Part shown: positions 46,082 through 56,932 of the stretch, in pieces
Layout of the letters: each line of letters starts with the position of its first letter
Numbering within the stretch: the first letter of the stretch is position 1
Source of the DNA: Deuterostichococcus epilithicus
Lineage: Eukaryota > Chlorophyta > Trebouxiophyceae > Prasiolales > Stichococcaceae
Assembly: GCA_033439295.1 (NCBI GenBank)
Contig: JAVTLE010000008.1
Span: forward strand, 124,001-188,000
DNA: 64,000 bases
Reading direction: 5' to 3'
Notes under the pieces: generated by a model
What the model saw: only the letters and a program-made list of their open reading frames with translations
What the model was told of the DNA's origin: nothing
Database searches by the model: none
Program-made: the position numbers and the translations under genes

Positions 46082-46627
46082 ATGCCTGTATCATCTGGCG
46101 CAGCAGGCGGCGGCGGCGCACGCGACAGCATGGCCTCGCCACCGGCACACGCCAGCGGCGGTGGGCGGGAGCCTGTGGCTGCCGGCAGCCTGTCCACAGC
46201 GCCAGAGTGGATGCTCTGCCCGATCAGCAAGGTGTTAATTTGCAACATCCTTCGTGGCCAAGTTACAAGCTGTCTTCTCTCTTGTCATCTGCCAGCCCAT
46301 GTGTGTGTCAACAGCAACGAACGGTCCTGGCCTGGACACTCGAGATGTCTGAAGACATGTCGTGCAGGCTTTGCAAGGGTCGTGCTGGCATGTATGGCAT
46401 GCCAGCCAAAAGTTGCCCGGAAAAGCTCTCAATGACGCTGCCTGCAGGTCGTCATGCGCGACCCGGTGCTGTGTACGGACAGCCACACCTACGAGCGTGG
46501 CGCCATCGCCTCATGGCTGGAGCAGCATGGGACGTCACCCACGACGGGGCTGCCCGTCGATGATAGACACCTGCTGGCCAATTACCTGCTGCGCAGCGTT
46601 ATTGTTCAACTTGTTGGCGCCGCATGA
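46082..46627 (+). CDS. U-box domain protein (probable E3 ubiquitin ligase), 5' end uncertain
   Basis: Two exons join in phase: 46082-46231 and 46448-46627. After a Gly/Ser-rich leader the U-box reads PEWMLCPISK, then VVMRDPVLCTDSHTYERGAI, SWLEQHGTSPTTGLPV and NYLLRSVIVQ, ending at a stop. The U-box is a RING-like fold without zinc that recruits E2 enzymes for ubiquitin transfer. The conserved Pro, His-Thr-Tyr-Glu-Arg and Trp-Leu positions are intact, so it should fold. As modelled the protein is only 110 residues, and upstream exons with a substrate-binding part are likely. A close relative, in decayed form, lies in opposite orientation at 52057-53310, on the other side of the phosphatase gene. 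Confidence 0.72.
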
Positions 46628-46950
46628 GCAGTCGGACATGTTAGCAAGGACCTACTGGCATAGTGCGGCGGATGTTGTGGTCTGTTACCTTGACTATCGA
46701 AACTGAGTGCATTCCACCCGCCTGCATCTTAAAGGTCTTCCTTTTGACTGTTGGGACAGGAAATTGTTGCTGGGATTATTCACCAACTAGTTGCACCCTT
46801 TTCCCTGCCTTCTTCCGCCGTTGTTGAAAGGGCGGAAACTCTCGGAATAAAAGGCCCCTTCAGACCGAGGTGCCAGTCTAACAACACTTCACATTTTGAC
46901 GGTGCGCGTGAATGCGCCAGAGCGTATATCCTCACCTCAAGGATATCGTG

Positions 46951-49900
46951 ATGGGGCCAGCCGGTGCGCTTCTCGCGCTCGTAGTGGGCTGCTATTTGAT
47001 CGGCGGGACCGGCGCAGATGTGCAGCTCGCACTGATCGTCCACCGTCATGGGGCGAGGTGATCAAGGCAGATCGGACGTTCCAACACTCCGTTTCCAATG
47101 CTACTGGCATGACGCCATGTGATCGCACGTAGCTTTTTGTTTGCCCTGCCCAGTTGCCATGCACGCTCAGTCATGCTCGATCAATGATCATCCTCTCTGC
47201 AGGACTCTGCTGGTAAAGAATGCGACTTCTCTGGCAGAAGGTGGAGCATCTCTGACGGCGCAGGGCGCGGGTCAGCTGCGGTCCATCGGCCAGGTGCGTG
47301 CAACATGCCTAAACCTACATGCAGCCTTGTACGGCGCCTGCTCTGCGCGCTTCTGGACTCACACATCAGTCCTGGTGATCACCACCAAAGGTTTGAAAGG
47401 TTTTGATTTGTCGTTCCACCGAAACACAGACACCTGCATTTGCCCGCAGCCCTAACAAGCTGCATGTAGCAGCGACACTCACATGCTTACCGTTCTGGCA
47501 GGCTGCTCTATGCTGCCGCATCTGCAATGTGATCAGCTCTCGAGAGGCGCAGCAGGCTGACAGTTCAAACAATGAGAGATTCATGCGCTTCCGCCACTGG
47601 CGTGCGACACACACACATGCACATTATCAGCCTCTAAATCAGTACTATAATGCCTCTCGGAGGGGCTCTACTGCGCACGGAGCACAAGCAGGACTTTGGA
47701 CCTTGATAGTACACGCCGACACGTCTCAGTTGGCCACTGATCACACGCTACCGTGCCGCACAGGCGCCTGCAAAAGTACAGCAGCCCGCATGCAGCGTCT
47801 GACAGCAATCTGCATTGCCCTGCAGAACTTCAGGGCGCGGTACCTAGAGCCGGACACCTGCGACAGCGAATGCATTGCGCAGTTGCCGGGCGGCGCATTT
47901 GATGGGACAAAAGTGCGGGTTATCAGCTCTGGCTTAGACCGCACACTTGCCAGGTGCTGCCCTGGAACTGTCGCTGCTGCTGCCCCTGCTGCTGCTCCCG
48001 CCATTGCCACTGGATCTGATGGCTGTGTCAGCACGGATACGGTGGACTGAGCTGTGGACGCCGCTGCCGGCCGCCGGCTGCACTGCATGCATCTGTTGCA
48101 GGTGCAGGCGGTCAGCCGGATCCAGCAGCATGTGCGTTGCCCCCAAACGCTTCCACCTTGCCCCTGCAGTGCTGCGGCCTTCGAGCAGGGGGCGTTCCCT
48201 AGCACACCGACGCTGCCGGTGCCCGTCTACAGCACGCCGCCGCCTGACGACTGGATCATAAAGTGTGACTCGGGGCATACTAACTCCACTGCGTATCCCC
48301 TAGTTGACTGGGAGCGTCAGTTGTCATGTGCACAACTGCATTCGTGCTTCAGCCGAGGAAAAGTGTCAATCGAGTGGAGTGACCTGCACGGCTGGAAGGC
48401 GCCAGTAACCTTTCGACATCTGAATGTTTCTCTGCTCCCCGCGCAGGGCCTACGAAAACTGCCCAGCGTACCTCGTCAAAATGAACGCCTGGTTCGAGTG
48501 CGCCCTCCCAGCGCCACTTGCGCCCTGAGACTCTGCTGCCTGACCAGGACGCGCTGCTCCCAAGAGCGCTGTGCGCACAGCCAGCGGTCGCCCCAGGACC
48601 CCTGTCCCTGTCGCTGGCCGGCTCCTGCGCTGAAGCACAGCAGTGTGCCGGCAAGCGGCGCCGAGCAGTGTGTCCTGCCGGCTGCAGGTCGGACGAGTTC
48701 CTGGCGTATGAGCGCCGGGTGGCGCCGCTGATGGCTCGCCTGACGACCATCACGGGCAGCAACGTCACGCTGGTCAACTTCTGGAACACCTTTGACGAGC
48801 TGAACACGCAGCGCGACGCCGTGCTGCTCAGCACCCACCTGACTCTCAACGAGGCGCTACAGGAGCCCACCTGGTCACAGGCGAGCCGTCTGAGCACTGA
48901 ATATCTTTCCTCTCTGCCGCGTCTGTTTTTCGGATGGTCTTTCTTCCCTTCAGCTGCTGCAGCAATGTGCATGCAAGGGCCTGGCAAATCCGCCTGGCCT
49001 TGGCTCTTGACACTACCTGTGGAGACAAGCACTGGCGCCGGTGTGGCGGCGCCACCTCGCAATAGCACGATTCGCACTCTTTCATAACGAGCCTCACGAA
49101 CGCAGCAGCCTTTCAGAACCCTCCAAATGCGCCGCAGGTGATCGCAATGGCGGACAGGCTCAAAATCTGGGCATCATGGTCGTGCTGTGCTCCATGTGCG
49201 AACCTGCATCAGCTCATCCTTGAGTGTCTGGCTGGTTCTCAGGTGTTGGAGATGGGAAAGTGGCTGAAGGCAGGCCGTGCTTTCCATACACGGCTGTGCC
49301 GTGCCTTTTTATATGCACGCATCCAACGGCGTGCTCATCTGGTCGCGACCTCTGCGTCTCCAGGTGGTGGAGACGGCAAACTGGCTGGAGGCGGGGCGGT
49401 ACGGCCGCGCCGTCGCGGGCAACCTCATCGGCGGCTCTCTGCTCAGCGAGCTCTTGTACCGAATGCGCTCCCGCATCGCTAATGCGCAGCCCGCTGCGCA
49501 GAGGTGAGCCTCGCAGCTGCAGTGACCAATCTGCGGCTGCAGTCTGTGTTTCTGCACATCTGAGACTTCACTAGACAACTGGTTTTCAGTAAGGAGCGGC
49601 CTGGCCCACCAGAAGGCTGCTAGTATCAGCGCAAGGACTGCAGTCAGGACGAGCTGCGATGAGCTGGTCGACCTCACCAGCACCACTGCTAATGCAGCCT
49701 GGCCAAGCCCACAAGAGGCTTCAAACCTAGCCACTTGCGCCCCTCACCCGTCCTGCATAACACTCGCACAGTCAAGACTCGCGCCGTGTGCGCAGGCTCA
49801 TCGAGTACAGCTCCCACTACCCCACCATGATGGCGCTGCTTGCGGCGCTGCCCTTTCCCAATAAGAACGCCACGGTGTACCTGTCAGGTGCGGCGTCAGC

Positions 49901-51328
49901 TGCTGCGTTTGCTTGACAAGCTTGAGAATGCACACTCAGACTCACGCAGCACAGGGAACAGCGAGAAGGCGCCAGACCGTCGTCGTTGCCAGAAGCTGCA
50001 AGCAAATCCTGTGCATGTTGGCCACACTGCATCGCCACATCGTCAGTGCTTGCCAAACAACACACCAGTGGTGAATGTGCTGACACCGTGCTGACTGCGC
50101 TTTCAACACGCCGCAGAGATCCCCAGCTACGGCGCGACGCTGGTGTTCGAGCTGCGTCAGGCCGGCCGCGGGGGACCCTACGTCGTCGCGCTGCGCGCCC
50201 AGAACGGCGCCAACGAAACGTACGCCACGGTGCCGCTGCCCTGCGCCGTTGCCGGCAGCGTCGCCGAGGAGGTGCCTTCCTGCTCCTGGTCATGTGCCGT
50301 CCGGCTGAGAAATGAAAGCTCGCCAGAGGTCTGTTTCCAGTGGCGCTGCATCACGCTTTCACAGTGGGCAGTCTTTGGTTTCTTTCTTGGCGGTCGGACA
50401 TGCCAGCGGCTTACCAACGCCCAAAAGCCTGGCAGAGTGACACGCGACGGCTGCTGCTGCTGCCACGACATGCGCCCGCCAAACTGGAACGCTGCCTGTG
50501 CCGTTCCTGTCCCTCGTGTCAATTTTGGCATCGTGGTTTCAGGGTTTCTTGGATTCATGTCCGCGCAGGAGGGCGGGCCAGGCGCCTGCTCCTGGGATGC
50601 ATTCCAGGCGCTCGCGTTGCCAGAGGCCATCACGGCGCAGGGGGAATGGTGTACCGTCTGCAACAACACCAAGATGGACGCCTGCGCCGGCATCGCAGCA
50701 AAGCCGGCACTGGACAACCCTGCGACCTACGACTTCACGCTGAACAAGACGTCCGCCGCCGCCGCCGGCGGGTTTGCGGGCCTGAGCGCGGCTGCCATGC
50801 CGGGTGCGCAGTCGATCTGTGACTGCAGCCAGCCGCCAAGCCATGCCGCCACTGCCGCCCTGCTTAGCAGACCTGCCAACCTACCGCGATTGAGGGTGTT
50901 CATGTACAACCGAGCTTGGGTGCCCCCTGCTGGCTGTACGTGACCACTCAAACCGCTTCAAGTCGCCTCTCGAACTCGGTGGAACATTGCGATTGTCCGC
51001 AGTCCAGTCGCCATGCAGCCATATGCTGCTCCAGCTCGTCCGGTGCCGACAGCTTCACGGCGTTCTTCAGGATTCCCCTCACATTGCAGGCGCCTCTACT
51101 TCGTCTGCCTCTTCGTCTGCCTCTGCGCCAGCCGCCAGCAGCGGCGGCGGCGGCGGCGGCACCTCCAACGCCGCTGGCAAAATCGCAGCGGCGGCGGTGG
51201 TTGGCTCGGTGGGCGCAGCGGCGTTGACCGCCCTCGCCATGGGCGCCTGGTTCCACTCCCGGCAGCCGCACTGGTGGCGGTCCGGCGGCCCGCCGAATCG
51301 GCAGCTGGAGTTCTCCACTGCGGTTTGA
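46951..51328 (+). CDS. Histidine acid phosphatase-family protein, membrane anchored, with altered HD motif
   Basis: Eleven exons close in phase to 507 residues: 46951-47057, 47203-47293, 47826-47953, 48170-48262, 48447-48497, 48688-48880, 49364-49503, 49796-49887, 50117-50271, 50569-50803, 51090-51328. MGPAGALLALVVGCYLIGG is a signal peptide. The branch-2 histidine phosphatase pattern follows: LIVHRHGAR (nucleophile His33), LTAQGAGQLRSIGQ, VRVISSGLDRTLA, LPVPVYSTP and YENCPAY. The C-terminal motif, normally YSAHDTT, here reads YSSHYPT (His275-Tyr276), so the general-acid Asp is missing and activity is doubtful. A Cys-containing region and a Gly/Ser linker lead to one membrane helix (about 460-482) and a short cytoplasmic tail. 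It should sit at the cell surface or in a vacuole membrane. Exon 6 has a GC donor (gcgagc). Confidence 0.88.
49130..49405 (+). repeat. Three copies of an exon-7 acceptor region (phosphatase gene)
   Basis: The exon start VVETANWLEAGRY (from 49364) has upstream copies at 49241 (VLEMGKWLKAGR) and 49138 (VIAMADRLKIW). Each follows a cag acceptor, about 103 and 123 bases apart. Only the last copy continues into family-like sequence. Confidence 0.88.
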
Positions 51329-52056
51329 GGGAGCCGCTTTCTGCTGCTGCCGTGCGGGCTCTGCGGCTTCGAAAGGTGTCCTGAGGGCGGCTTGCCTGGT
51401 CCTGCGACTGCGGCACCTTGCACACAGGACAGGGCTTGGGGGCGAGGCATATGGTCAATGCACTGACATACGCATCACCGTGTGCGGTTGGCTCTTGGGG
51501 ATATTTGATCATCGTTACAGGACCGGGGTGGTAGAGGGGCCTGCGGCATGCAAAAAGCAGCGAGTGCTGTTGGCCTGGACAGCATTGACAGGATACTTGC
51601 GTACTGCCCTGTCAGCTGCCTGTGCTCGCGATGCACAGCGGGTGCAGCGCGACGGTGGCGCGGGACGTGACCAACTGAAAAGTCCTCGTCAAGGGCTTGC
51701 GTGCTTGTACACTGGAATTGCGACGTGCGCGTAGGCATGTACGGTTGGAGGAGCATGACTGAAGCCCATCGAAGGCTGAAGAGTGCCGCAGGCCGGAAGG
51801 CTCAGCTTCAAGGAAGTGCTCGAGTTATTGTAGTCGAGTCTCAAAATGCAGACCTGTGATGGTCTTGTAGCTGCATTGGATCTGCCAGACTCTCCAGGTG
51901 TTCTCCTGAAGCTCGTGGACAATGCATGAAACCACGATTCCTTCATAGAGACAGATGGTCAGCGACGCCCAGCACACCTACAATGTCCAGGTGGAGGTCA
52001 AACTGGCCAATTATCATTGAATGCATCTAAGCCGACATTCTGAGGTTGCTGACTCT
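51329..52056. other. Intergenic region between convergent genes
   Basis: It holds the 3' sides of the phosphatase (plus) and the decayed U-box gene (minus). No gene seen. Confidence 0.45.
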
Positions 52057-52655
52057 TCAGGCAGCAGTGGACAGCTGCCCGATGATGCTGCGAAGCGAGT
52101 GGTTCGGCAGCAGGCTCCGGTCATATGCGGGCAGTCCCGTCCGTGGCGAGGTGCCGTGCTGCGCCAGCCATGCTGCGACGGCATCGCGCTCGCAGGCGCG
52201 GCCATCCCACACAGCACCGGGTCCCGCATGATGGCCTGCACTCATGCACAGCATGGTGCAGTGTCAAAAGGCAGCATCCAAACACCAGCCGCTTCAGACA
52301 CAGCCGGCGTTGCTGCGCCAGGCTGCGGCAGGTGGGGCAGGGCGCCACCACGTTGTCGAGCGTGAGGGCGCTCCAACAAGCCTGCAGCTCGCACACGCCA
52401 GCAACAAGCCAGGCGTATTACAGGCAGCGTGCTCCAATGGAGGCCTGTTATGCGGCTGCTTCCACGCAGAAGCTCCCAGCAGAAGCTCCCTGCATCGGCT
52501 TGCAGCCGCACCCTGCTGAGGGGCCACATTTGTCCAGTCCTGCGCTGTCGGCTTTGACGCTGCTGGGCTGCCGGCGGCTGTGGCCTCCCGCCCGCTGCTG
52601 GTTCCCATGGTGCTGGGCAGCTCGTCGCCTTGAAGAATTTCTGCTGCGCCAAGGG

Positions 52656-52692
<37 letters not shown>

Positions 52693-53310
52693 ACTGGATG
52701 CTGCCACCGCCGGTGCAAGTGCAACCGCCGCATTTGTTGCCGAGGTGTCAGACTCTGCAGCCTGCCTGTCACCACTTGGCTCGACAGGGCTGCAGGGCGC
52801 TGCCGCCGGAGGACAGGCCTCATCAGCTCGGCGGCTGGCGGTCGAGTGGGGGCTGCTTTCAGCTGCCGCTGCCGCTGCTGCATTTCGGCGCGTCTTCTTG
52901 GCACTCTTCTGGGCCGCCTTCGCTGCTGCCTGCTGCTGCGCTGCGGCTGCGCCCTATTCTTCCTGTGGACAGAAGGCGCGCATGAGACTGAGCTTGTGAC
53001 GTTGCTCGTGTAATGGCTGCACCCGTGTCCAACATCGCTTTCGTTGGGTGCCAGGGGGTCCCATTGCTAGCGCTAGAACAACCGGATTACAGTTGGCGAT
53101 ATAAGTTGCCATCTGCGAGGTTTGAAAGCTGCAAAACACAGCCAGCAGCTCAGCCTTGTGGCGACCCGGGAGGTCATCTGAGGTGGCACGAGTGTCACCT
53201 TGAGCAGGAAGCCGCCGTTTTCCTGCGCGCCTTCTTGGCACGCTTCAGGACTGCCTCCGCTGCTGCCTGCTGCTGGACTGCGGCTGTGCCCTCCCCCTCC
53301 TGTAGGTAGC
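52057..53310 (-). pseudogene. Decayed U-box gene, inverted relative of the one at 46082-46627
   Basis: The last exon (from about 52225 to the stop at 52057) starts AIMRDPVLC, but the rest of the U-box (DGRACERDAVAAWLAQHGTS, TGLPAYDRSLLPNHSLRSII) lies in another frame. One base is missing after VLC. The exon before it ends at about 52520 after Ala/Gln-rich sequence with a CAG-derived polyQ run (52655-52692). Where its relative reads MLCPISK this copy reads MWPLSR, in a frame different from the polyQ part. That makes two shifts and a lost Cys. Further upstream a basic helical segment (QQQAAAKAAQKSAKKTRR) is present twice. Either this is a dying paralogue or two assembly errors hit one gene. The 5' end is unclear. 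Confidence 0.6.
52880..53305 (-). repeat. Duplicated basic helical exon segment
   Basis: The segment AAAAQQQAAAKAAQKSAKK at about 52955-52890 is repeated at about 53297-53210 as TAAVQQQAAAEAVLKRAKK, both on the minus strand. This is another exon-scale tandem duplication. Confidence 0.75.
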
Positions 53311-54236
53311 CAACACAACCGCTGTCTAAACCATGGACAGCTCTGAATACTACTGACAGGTGTCAGCGCCGCATCTAGGATGTCTTGAAAGAAAGGACAC
53401 GGACAAGCTCAGGGTTCGAATGGACAAGGACCATCAAGGGTTTCAAGTGCGTGCTGCTCTAGAAACCTTCTCTCCACTATCGCAGCAGATTCCAATGCCA
53501 GTGCACGCGCACGCGCACTGCGTCCGCGCCGCCGAGGCCCGCTGGCCACGGCTCGCATGGCGCCGACCAGCTGCCTGATGAAGCTACATAGCGCGTGGTA
53601 GGGCGGCTCCGCTCGCCGCCAGCTGCCTTTCCTTAGGAAAATGCCGTGCTGCGTCGGTGCTGACAGGTCCTGAGATGATGACTGCGTACTCGTACGTGTG
53701 AGCCTTGCAGCACAGCAACAAACACGCACCGGCTGCTGCCCAAGCTTCACGGTGTGCCCCTTCCTGCGGCATGCCGAGCGCCGGCATCAGGCGATGATAC
53801 ATGACTGCTGATCCTGCAACCCACTTGAAGCCATGATGTACGCGTCTGCGAAGTGTCCTGCATGCCGTGCAAATGATGCCAGCTGACGCCAGCATCGTGC
53901 TGAAGTTGCTGGCGATGCGAGCACTGCAGATACTCTATCTGCAATGTCGCACATTTTGCCGCCGAGCGAAACTTCGTGCAGGCAGTACAGGTGCTACCCC
54001 ACCCTGCATGGACTGAGCCACGAGCACCTCGACGGCTCGGCAAGCATGGATTTGCCATGAAATGGAGTTTGCCCCGCAAGGAGGTCAATGCCGCCGCAGT
54101 CGGAAGGTGGCCGTAGTTGACAAGGAAGCTTTCTTCTTGTCACATACCTACGGATTACAAGAACCGCAAGCACACCCCAGAGAATATTGCAAAACTCAGA
54201 AAACGCAATACTGCAACGATGGTACGAGCCGAGGTT
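53311..54236. other. Region between the decayed U-box gene and the first transporter
   Basis: It may hold upstream exons of the U-box gene; a basic helical stretch on the minus strand at about 53560-53410 is a weak candidate. The rest looks untranslated. Confidence 0.35.
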
Positions 54237-56767
54237 CTAGACGCCTTCAGGAAGAAGCTGTTCTTCTCTTTCCCCTTTCTCTCCTAGACCCAGTGCTTGC
54301 GCTTCCGCCTCGGCGCGGCGTCGCCATCCGCCGGCAACCGTCACGAATGCGGTCGCCGCCAGCAGTACGCCCCCGCCCACGTATGTCAGCAGCTTCGGCG
54401 GCGCCATCAGGCCGAATGCCCAGCCCAGCACCGAGCCGATGGGCGGGTCCAGCGTCTGTGCCAGCGTGAGCACCAGCGGCGACATTGCCTGTGCCAGTAC
54501 AAAGTGCATGAGACTTCTGAGGCTGCGGCTTTGCTGACCCGAGCAAAAGCAGCAGCCAAGCAGGTCACGATCAGCACGTTGCGATGCTGGTGCATTGCAT
54601 CGGAGACGCATTGCATATGATGTGATTGCAAGGATCCGACATGCAGCGATACACATAGTGAACAGTTGAAACCGTTCAAAACATCGTGCACAGACATGCA
54701 TATGCAGTGCAGGGCACACACCTCATAGGTCATGAGCACCTGCACATCAGGTAGCACAAACAGCGCTCAGTGCACTGGCGACGCGGGACCACTGCCTTAC
54801 TCAGCTGTATGGTCGACTCCGATGCCTGATGGTCAAATGCAATGCCCGGAGCAGACGATCTTTTGGTCAGATGGGCCATGTGCACACATACTCTCCAGGC
54901 CAAAAGCAGCGCCAACCAGTGCTGGCACTCACATTGAAGCCGCAGTGGCCGAAGAGACCGGGCCCTATGCTCAGATACAGCCCCTGCAGCAGGTAGTCCC
55001 GCTGCAGCCAGCCAAACACACCGTGGGCGCCCAACTGCAGCGGCCGCGCGCCGTCGGTCACGATCGACAGCAGCGACAACAGGACACCGGCAGTGCCTGC
55101 GCAGCAGGGTATAGGGTTTCGATGGCAGCAGGGCCACAGATGGGTTGATGTGTGAGAGCCTGAAGCTGCAGCACTGCGCAGGGTCCACTTTCCTGTCAAC
55201 ACCCATTTGGCAACCCTTCTCCTGTGGCACACAGGCAATCACCTACAGCCCCTGAGCTGCATCATCGCAACAAAAACAATCGAAAGTACCAAAGGCGTGT
55301 CAACAAAAGGATGCAGGCTTCCACCAGGCAACGAGCGCACCCATGGCAACGCAGCTGCAGGTGAAAAGGATCACAGAGTAGGACACTGGCAGCATGCGTT
55401 CATTATGATGTACCAATGGAAGGCCGAGTGTCGACAAGGGGCGGTTACACGCACCAGTGACGACGCAGCTGTACGTGAAGACGGGCACATGGTAGGGCGC
55501 CAGCAGCAGGCGGCGCCCAATGGACAGGGAGGCGCCATTTGCGGCGGCGCCCGACAGTGCGGCGGCATCACCGATCAGCGAGCTGGACTCGCCGGAGCTT
55601 GCGCTGAGGGACAGGATCGCGGCGCCAACCACACCCACGCCGCAGCCGCCAAGCTCGCCTGTGCGTCAAGGGCGTGTGTAGAGGGCTTTCGGAGAGTTTC
55701 GGCCAGTTTGGCGCCAGCGGCCATGCTGCAGTGCATCGATCGACTGCACGTAAATCCCATCCTGGCTGTTGCAGTCATCAAATCAGAACTGAACGGACTG
55801 TCATCGGGCAATGGCGTGGTGACGGTCTGACTGTCTGATCGCCAGCACGACCGTGGTCTGCGAAAGACCTCACCTCCAGAGATGGGCTGCCGGCTGACCC
55901 AGTGCCAGCCGGCCAGCAGCACCGGCGTGGCGCTGAGGAACAGCAGCGTGTGTGACAGGCTGGTATGGCCCACCGCCCACGCATAAGCGGACCACTGCAC
56001 CGCCAGCAGCACGCCGGACACCACCAGCCGCCAGAGCTTGCTGCGCGTCGTCTGCTGTACGCCTGCGCACATGGAACAGCACTTGCTGCGTGCCGGCAAG
56101 CTGATTCTTGCGCATTTGCTGCGGAACAATCTTCCCGCTCACAGCGATCAGATGCAAGCCTGGCTTCGAGCCAGCCAAAGGGGTTAAAGGGGCAAAAGGG
56201 GTACAGCAGGCGGGTGCCGGCTGTATCGGCAGCGCATGAGCGGCGGTTGCAGCAGCTGAGAGGCTCACCATCAGACGCATGGCGGTACTGCCAAATGGCC
56301 ACCGGTAGCATGATGACGGCCGCCAGCTGCATGCGCCAGGCCGCGATGGTGATGGGGCCGACCTCCGGCAGCGACGCGAACACCGCGCCGGCTGAGCTCT
56401 TCACCGTCAGCTGCATGGTGGTGCCCAGCACCGTCAGCCTGATGGCACGGTTGTACGAGCTCAGAACAGCTGTTAAGTGTGTGCTGAGCGGAGCATCGGG
56501 GTGCCAACAGGGCAATCAAGGTCCCAGCGAGCTCACCGCTGTGGCGAGGAGCAGCCATGCAGCCCACGACATTTTGGCGGGCGCATGTCGTGATCCCGCG
56601 TCTGCAGATGCATAGATCGCCTCCAATTCTCGTATGAGAGTGTTCTGGTCAGGCCTCTCAGCCTGCGCTGCGCCTGAGGCTTGCTGCACCGCCTGCTCAG
56701 GCAGTAGTGGAGCCTCGGCGCTGGGCTTCTCCACTTCAGCATCCTGCCGACCTCCAAACCACGCCAT
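54237..56767 (-). CDS. EamA/DMT-superfamily transporter 1
   Basis: Coding segments are 56767-56537, about 56455-56272, 56065-55872, 55657-55452, 55100-54932 and 54491-54237. Some borders are approximate. A hydrophilic N-terminus with an acidic stretch (RPDQNTLIRELEAIYASADA) leads into the first helix (WAAWLLLATA). Typical EamA helices follow: ASLPEVGPITIAAWRMQLAA, YAWAVGHTSLSHTLLFLSAT with PVLLAGWHWV, GLYLSIGPGLFGHCGFN, and the final repeat MSPLVLTLAQTLDPPIGSVL with LTYVGGGVLLAATAFV. The two-fold repeat with a Pro-containing last-but-one helix marks the drug/metabolite transporter superfamily. The substrate cannot be told. The gene diverges from the MBL-fold hydrolase gene with 165 bp between start codons, so a shared promoter is likely. 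Confidence 0.8.
55300..55520 (-). repeat. Duplicated exon end in transporter 1
   Basis: The end of the 55657-55452 exon (YHVPVFTYSCVVTG) is copied into the following intron near 55390-55320 (YSVILFTCSCVAMG), again beside a potential ggtgcg donor. Confidence 0.7.
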
Positions 56768-56932
56768 GATCAGAACGACACCTCTTAGACTGAAGTTTTG
56801 ACGAATCGAGAGAGCAATGCTGTTTGGACGTCGTCTGGCAGATAAAACGTGCGCACGTGCTGCCTCACGTTTCCTCCTATCTTTTGTCAGCCAGGTGCAG
56901 GAGCTGGCGGAAGACTGATCAAGCTTGCAAAC
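56768..56932. promoter_or_regulatory. Short divergent (bidirectional) promoter region
   Basis: Only 165 bases separate the start codons of transporter 1 (minus) and the secreted MBL-fold hydrolase (plus). Both core promoters and 5' leaders must fit here, or a 5' exon is missing. No specific element was identified. Confidence 0.5.

Noticed and set aside
52655-52692. CTG/CAG trinucleotide run as a possible satellite
   Set aside because: It is a short polyQ run of the decayed U-box gene, like the CAG run at 34711-34738. It is ordinary for Gln-rich algal proteins.
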